Shown one piece after another: positions 6,943 through 10,112 of a stretch of 10,112 nt of DNA; the stretch's first letter is position 1; every line of letters begins with the position of its first letter. Source of the stretch: JACZST01 sp036985755 (lineage in GTDB: Bacteria > Actinomycetota > Acidimicrobiia > Spongiisociales > UBA5794); contig BTQG01000087.1 of the NCBI GenBank assembly GCA_036985755.1, positions 1-10,112 on the forward strand, given 5' to 3'. The notes beneath the pieces are model-generated. The model did not search any database, had not been told where the DNA came from, and saw only the letters and a program-made list of their open reading frames with translations. The position numbers and the translations under genes are program-made.

Positions 6943-6990
6943 GCGTCGCAGCTTCGCTGCTCCGCGTCTCCCCCGCTACGCGGTGGAGAC
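6943..6990. repeat. Two abutting hairpins, REP-like element
   Basis: Hairpin 1: GCG-tc-GCAGC-TTC-GCTGC-tc-CGC (6943-6965), eight pairs with a 2x2 internal loop. Hairpin 2 starts at the next base (6966-6990): GTCTCC and GGAGAC outer arms, one mismatch, then CCGC/GCGG around a TAC loop. The pair sits between two convergent genes, so it may act as a bidirectional terminator, as an mRNA 3' stabiliser, or as one copy of a dispersed palindromic repeat. Confidence 0.6.
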
Positions 6991-6995
6991 GATCC

Positions 6996-7055
6996 GACTT
7001 GCGACTTGCGACTTGCGACTTGCGACTTGCGACTTGCGACTTGCGACTTGCGACT
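6996..7055. repeat. Tandem heptamer repeat (GACTTGC) x 8.6
   Basis: Eight perfect copies of GACTTGC start at 6996 and every seven bases to 7045, then a partial GACT. On the minus strand the unit reads GCAAGTC and begins three bases after the stop codon of the Yip1-family gene. No copy carries a substitution, which suggests recent expansion or ongoing slippage. Confidence 0.95.
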
Positions 7056-7057
7056 CC

Positions 7058-7624
7058 TCAAAAGAGCGATGCTCCGATGATCGAGACGCCGAATTGCACC
7101 AGCATCCACACCAGCCAGCCGCCGATCGCGCTGCCGACTGCTCGTGGCGTATCGAAGTCGAGGCCCTGTCGGATCGCGATCACCGACGCCACCAGGGTCC
7201 ACACACCTGCCACCGGGCCGAGCAGTGGCACAACGGCGATGACCCGCGGAGCCTGGGCGTATCCGAGCACCCGCGACATCTCACCGAAATCGGTCGTGCC
7301 GCCGAATACCCTGGTCCCGACCACCGTCGTGGTCGCCGCCCAAACGATCCAACCGACCACTCCGACCACGATGTTGGTGGCGATGACAACCAGAAACCCG
7401 CCGTGGCTCGGTGTCATCAGTGAGCCAATACCGAGCCAGCCGCGAATCGCCTCCGATAGTCCCGGCCCCACGGCATCGTCGTAGCCGATCCATGCCCCGA
7501 CGGCGGCAAACGTGCTGGCGATGAGCACAACGGCGAACGCCTCGCGATTGAGCGACGGTTCGTGCTCTGCACGGTCGTAGAAGTCGGAATCGAGCGCGGC
7601 AGCCCGGAACATGCGCCTGAACAT
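7058..7624 (-). CDS. Yip1-family membrane protein
   Basis: Integral membrane protein of 188 residues with about four to five helices (about 28-47, 75-102, 120-145, 160-187). The amphipathic N-terminus MFRRMFRAAALDSDFY followed by a short acidic stretch, and the block LGYAQAPRVIAVVPLLGPVAGVWTLVASVIAIRQGLDFDTPRAV, match bacterial Yip1-domain (PF04893) proteins. Their molecular role is not known; eukaryotic Yip1 relatives act in vesicle trafficking, which does not transfer here. The ATG at 7624 has no Shine-Dalgarno sequence but a TATCGT box nine bases upstream, suggesting a leaderless message; ATG 7612 is an alternative. Divergent from comB over 51 bp; its 3' end abuts the heptamer repeat. Confidence 0.8.
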   Translation of the reverse strand: MFRRMFRAAALDSDFYDRAEHEPSLNREAFAVVLIASTFAAVGAWIGYDDAVGPGLSEAIRGWLGIGSLMTPSHGGFLVVIATNIVVGVVGWIVWAATTTVVGTRVFGGTTDFGEMSRVLGYAQAPRVIAVVPLLGPVAGVWTLVASVIAIRQGLDFDTPRAVGSAIGGWLVWMLVQFGVSIIGASLF

Positions 7625-7633
7625 GGAACGGGA

Positions 7634-7667
7634 ACGATAGGGGTCGGCGCACTGTCTTCGGTAGCAT
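7634..7667. promoter_or_regulatory. Divergent leaderless promoters for the Yip1 gene and comB
   Basis: Minus strand TATCGT (7639-7634) ends nine bases before the ATG at 7624. Plus strand TAGCAT (7662-7667) ends eight bases before the ATG at 7676. Both fit TANNNT, neither gene has a Shine-Dalgarno sequence, and both spacings place transcription start at or within three bases of the start codon. No clear -35 elements are visible. Confidence 0.5.
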
Positions 7668-7675
7668 CGCCGGCG

Positions 7676-8359
7676 ATGAATAGGATCTTCCGCCTGGCCG
7701 GCCTCGAGGGAGCCGCCGAGGCCTCGGGGCCGACGGTGGTGATCGACACCTTCCGGGCCTTCTCTACCGCCGCTTACTTGCTGGATGCCGGGGTCGCCCG
7801 GCTGATCCTGACCGACGGACTAGACGAGGCGCGACGAATCGCCGCCGCGCTCGACGATGTCCTGTTGTGCGGCGAGGATGGCAGCAAACCTCCCGACGAC
7901 TTCGACCTCGGTAACTCCCCGACCGAAGTCTTGCAACGCACCGATTTACCAGGGCGGACGGTGGTGATGCGGACCTCGGCAGGAACTCGATGCGTGGCCG
8001 CGGCCGTTGCCGGAGGTGCTCGCCCCGTCTATGCAGCGAGCCTCGTCGTCGCCGGCGCCACTGCTTCTGCTCTGGCCGACGAGCCCACCATCACACTGGT
8101 GTCCTCCGGCGGATCTGTGGATGTGCCGCACGACGAGGACGAATACACCGGGGACCTCATCGCCGGGATCGTTGCCGGGCGCACGCCGGACTACGCCGCC
8201 GTGCTCGTCGCGGTACGGGCAGGAACCGGCACCGCTCGGCTGCGTCGAACGCCGTGGATCGACGACCGCGACATCGACCGTTGCCTGGTGGTGGACACGT
8301 TCGATTTCGCCATGGAGGCGTCGGTGTCGGACGGGTTGTTGACCCTGAGCGCTAACTAG
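7676..8359 (+). CDS. comB: 2-phosphosulfolactate phosphatase family protein (ComB-like)
   Basis: Cytosolic protein of 227 residues. In methanogens ComB is a magnesium-dependent phosphatase that converts 2-phosphosulfolactate to sulfolactate, the second step of coenzyme M synthesis; bacterial homologues have been linked to sulfolactate formation. Family blocks: VVIDTFRAFSTA (21-32), GEDGSKPPDDFDLGNSP (66-82), VVMRTSAGTR (96-105) and EDEYTGDLIAG (154-164). The third block is usually TTNGT in the family; here it is TSAGT, a departure that may affect the active site. The ATG at 7676 fits the start of the conserved region and a leaderless promoter; an open frame continues upstream to 7562 but overlaps the divergent gene. 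No comA or other sulfolactate gene is in view, so the in vivo substrate is uncertain. Confidence 0.85.
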   Translation: MNRIFRLAGLEGAAEASGPTVVIDTFRAFSTAAYLLDAGVARLILTDGLDEARRIAAALDDVLLCGEDGSKPPDDFDLGNSPTEVLQRTDLPGRTVVMRTSAGTRCVAAAVAGGARPVYAASLVVAGATASALADEPTITLVSSGGSVDVPHDEDEYTGDLIAGIVAGRTPDYAAVLVAVRAGTGTARLRRTPWIDDRDIDRCLVVDTFDFAMEASVSDGLLTLSAN

Positions 8360-8424
8360 CCACTTTGGGCGAGAGCGCGAAGCGAATTACTCAGGTGCCG
8401 TAGAGGTGCTGCCGATACAGGCCT

Positions 8425-8607
8425 ATGGCTTGGCTGAAGATCAAGCGCGGGGAACGCGATTCTAAGAAGAACCGGGCGAAGCACGCCGAGGTCACCTCGA
8501 GCAGGCTGAGTCAGGTATTTTCCTCGACCAACGGTGTCGAGGATGCCGATCCCGAAGAGGTCGAGGCTCGCATCAGGAACATGTTCTACGGGTCGTCACG
8601 CGGGTAA
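8425..8607 (+). CDS. Small hypothetical protein, 60 residues
   Basis: Not recognised. The N-terminal third is strongly basic (KIKRGERDSKKNRAKH); the C-terminal half is acidic then mixed (VEDADPEEVEARIRNMFYGSS) and predicted helical. No membrane segment, cysteine pair or signal peptide. Third codon positions are mostly G or C, as in neighbouring genes, which supports coding. The ribosome site is weak (ACAGG, about four bases before the ATG). It lies 65 bp after comB on the same strand and could be cotranscribed with it; the gap has no clear terminator. It converges on the doxX-like gene. The basic head could bind nucleic acid, but that is a guess. Confidence 0.55.
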   Translation: MAWLKIKRGERDSKKNRAKHAEVTSSRLSQVFSSTNGVEDADPEEVEARIRNMFYGSSRG

Positions 8608-8653
8608 CGATTCGAGCGCAGACGCACAGAGGAAGGCACCGTCCGCTGGTTGG

Positions 8654-9157
8654 CTAGCCGTCCACGGCCTCGTCCGGTCGGTAGAACACCATCATTTGGC
8701 CGAGCGCCCCCACGAAGCCAAACACGCCGATCGCAAAGCCCACCCAACCGTCGAGCAGTTGGGCGAGGTCGATTGCGCCGTCGATCGAGATGTCACCGGG
8801 ACCGGCGATGGCGATGGCGATGGCGGCGGCAATCAGAACGAACACATATTCCCAGCCCTCATCCGGGCGAGCCGTGACCCAGAACCCGGCGGCGCGATGT
8901 ACCGAGAAGAAGGCCACGGTCAACACGCCGATGACCCCTGCGGCCGCCAGCGAGGTGAGAGCGCCGGCAATCAGCAGGACGCCGACACCGATCTCCGTTG
9001 CCGAAGACAAGAACCATTGCAGCTCAGGCTGGCGGAACCCGATGCTCCCGAACCAGTTCGAGGTCTTCTCCCTGCCTCTGGCGTGTTTCACGCCGTGGGC
9101 GAGCAGAATCAGTCCCACCGCCACTCTGATGATCAGCAAGCCGACGTCAATACTCAC
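8654..9157 (-). CDS. DoxX-family membrane protein
   Basis: Integral membrane protein of 167 residues with four hydrophobic segments (about 5-22, 48-73, 75-93, 104-120) plus a last one near 135-155. The opening DVGLLIIRVAVGLILLAHGVKH is the typical DoxX first helix, ending with the conserved HG.KH, and the EIGVGVLLIAGALTSLAAAGVIGVLT stretch fits the DoxX second and third helices. DoxX proteins include a thiosulfate:quinone oxidoreductase subunit in archaea and a mycobacterial member tied to thiol oxidative stress, but most bacterial members have no assigned reaction. GTG start at 9157 with GGGAGAA (9169-9163) five bases upstream. Divergent from the DivIVA-domain gene. Confidence 0.85.
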   Translation of the reverse strand: MSIDVGLLIIRVAVGLILLAHGVKHARGREKTSNWFGSIGFRQPELQWFLSSATEIGVGVLLIAGALTSLAAAGVIGVLTVAFFSVHRAAGFWVTARPDEGWEYVFVLIAAAIAIAIAGPGDISIDGAIDLAQLLDGWVGFAIGVFGFVGALGQMMVFYRPDEAVDG

Positions 9158-9305
9158 AGGTCTTCTCCCGATAGCCTCTCAAGCCCAAACACGTCACAGG
9201 CTTTTCCTATTGCAGATGGGATTTAATCTACACCCACAAAGCCCCGGGGCGACGGGATTGACTAGTTAACCTGGTGCCGGGCACGGCTAGGCGAAAGGGC
9301 TGTCG
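9158..9305. promoter_or_regulatory. Divergent intergenic region, doxX-like / DivIVA-like
   Basis: 148 bp holding both promoters. An AT-rich core offers TAATCT (+, 9224-9229) and TAGATT (-, 9230-9225) as overlapping -10 candidates without good -35 boxes. TTGACT (9258-9263) is a possible -35 but no -10 lies 16-18 bases on. Perfect palindromes: GCCCCGGGGC (9241-9250) and GTGCC-G-GGCAC (9274-9284). No regulator can be named. Confidence 0.3.
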
Positions 9306-10112
9306 ATGGAGCTGGGTTCAGCCGATCTCGACAGGCGGACCTTCGACATAAAGCGCAAGGGTTACGACCGGGCGCAGGTAATCCTGTTCCTCCACTACGC
9401 CGCGGCGGCGATGGAGGATTTGGAAGCCTCGGCGAAGAGCAACCAGTTGCGGGTCGACCAACTCGAGCGAGAACTGCTCGACTTCCACGTCAGTGCCGCC
9501 AACGGGTTTCACCAGGCCGTCGCCTCACATGCCCTGCGTTCCCAAGATACTGCTGCCACCGGGCGGGTCGCCGGGTTTGGCGAGCAGGCGACCACAGAGA
9601 CCGCCGGGAACGACGCCGATGCCGAGAAGCGCACTCGACGGTTGCGCGATATGGCCGAAGCAGTGTTGCGAGCGGCCCTCGACACCGCCGCGGCCATAGA
9701 CGCCGACCAGGCGAAGCTTCTGAAGGAATCAGACGCGCAACGCCGGGCGCTGCTCGCCGACGCCCAGGAAGAGGCCGATCTCATCATTGGCAATGCCAAG
9801 ATCGCCGCCGGAGCAACCAGGGCCGAGGCTCAACGCTTCGCCCAGGAGTTGAGGGAGCTCACCGCCACAGAGACCATCGCACTCGTCTCGTACGCCAAAG
9901 CCATGGCAGGGGCCATCCTGGGGGCCGCCGACTCCGACGAGGTAACCATCTCGGTTGTGGAGGACAACGTGACCATCGAGCTCCACGATCCCGAGCAGCC
10001 CGTCACCGAGGGGCTCGGGGGGGTACGACCATCGCGCTACGAGGCGCGATCAGCCAACCTCCCCCGCATCGGTGACGAGGGCGCGGCGTCGGCGATCGAC
10101 TCTGTGGAATCG
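9306..10112 (+). CDS. DivIVA-domain coiled-coil protein (3' partial)
   Basis: Open for 269 codons to the window edge with no stop. The ATG at 9306 is set by AAAGGG (9294-9299) six bases upstream and by the N-terminal domain that follows. Residues 9-40 (DRRTFDIKRKGYDRAQVILFLHYAAAAMEDLE) match the DivIVA N-terminal membrane-binding/coiled-coil start, where F, then KGYD..QV..FL, are the key positions. A short coiled coil (about 35-60) is followed by a low-complexity linker (about 80-108), a long alanine-rich helix (about 108-207), a strand-like segment DEVTISVVEDNVTIELHD (211-228) and an acidic, proline-containing tail. DivIVA proteins mark curved membrane at poles and septa and steer cell-wall growth or division. 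The long insert and strand segment differ from Wag31/DivIVA proper, so this is a DivIVA-domain relative, perhaps a polar or envelope scaffold. Confidence 0.75.
   Translation, partial: MELGSADLDRRTFDIKRKGYDRAQVILFLHYAAAAMEDLEASAKSNQLRVDQLERELLDFHVSAANGFHQAVASHALRSQDTAATGRVAGFGEQATTETAGNDADAEKRTRRLRDMAEAVLRAALDTAAAIDADQAKLLKESDAQRRALLADAQEEADLIIGNAKIAAGATRAEAQRFAQELRELTATETIALVSYAKAMAGAILGAADSDEVTISVVEDNVTIELHDPEQPVTEGLGGVRPSRYEARSANLPRIGDEGAASAIDSVES

Noticed and set aside
6996..7055. CRISPR-like array
   Set aside because: The seven-base units are contiguous with no spacers, and no cas gene is present.
9191..9203. CRP/FNR-like half-site (TGTGACGTG on the minus strand)
   Set aside because: Only one half-site is present; the inverted partner is missing.

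Overview
The window reads as a piece of a high-GC actinobacterial chromosome, possibly an uncultured Acidimicrobiia-type lineage; that placement is inference. The support is high GC with strong G/C third-position bias, GTG starts, several apparently leaderless starts, an MprAB-like two-component pair and a DivIVA-type coiled-coil protein. I see no tRNA, rRNA, CRISPR array, transposase, phage gene or recognisable defence system.

Layout, left to right. (1) 1-1507 (+): the 3' part of an ABC ATPase gene, translationally coupled to an ABC-2 type permease. (2) 1573-2274 (-): a TetR-family repressor, divergent from an MDR-superfamily oxidoreductase at 2584-3552 (+). The intergenic region holds three copies of a 13-bp CTTAC-N3-GTACG element, placed as repressor operators over both promoters. 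(3) 3619-5636 (-): an OmpR-type response regulator and a HAMP/HisKA sensor kinase that overlap in a GTGA junction. (4) 5729-6842/6844 (+): a multipass LPG-synthase-TM/flippase-like membrane protein, divergent from the two-component operon. (5) 6815-7057: a repeat-rich convergent spacer with a duplicated AGCTCA-rich block that runs over the stop codon of the membrane protein, two abutting hairpins of REP type, and 8.6 copies of the heptamer GACTTGC. (6) 7058-7624 (-): a Yip1-family membrane protein, divergent from a ComB-like 2-phosphosulfolactate phosphatase at 7676-8359 (+). (7) 8425-8607 (+): a small 60-residue protein. (8) 8654-9157 (-): a DoxX-family membrane protein, divergent from a DivIVA-domain coiled-coil protein that starts at 9306 and runs off the right edge.

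The genes form several independent two-gene units rather than one pathway. The best-supported regulatory circuit is the TetR/oxidoreductase pair with its repeated operator. The ABC pair looks like a complete exporter core. The two-component system probably senses the envelope and may control the adjacent flippase-like gene, but that link rests only on divergent placement. I found no clear new system. The items most worth follow-up are the three-site operator, the repeat cluster at 6815-7057 and the orphan comB.
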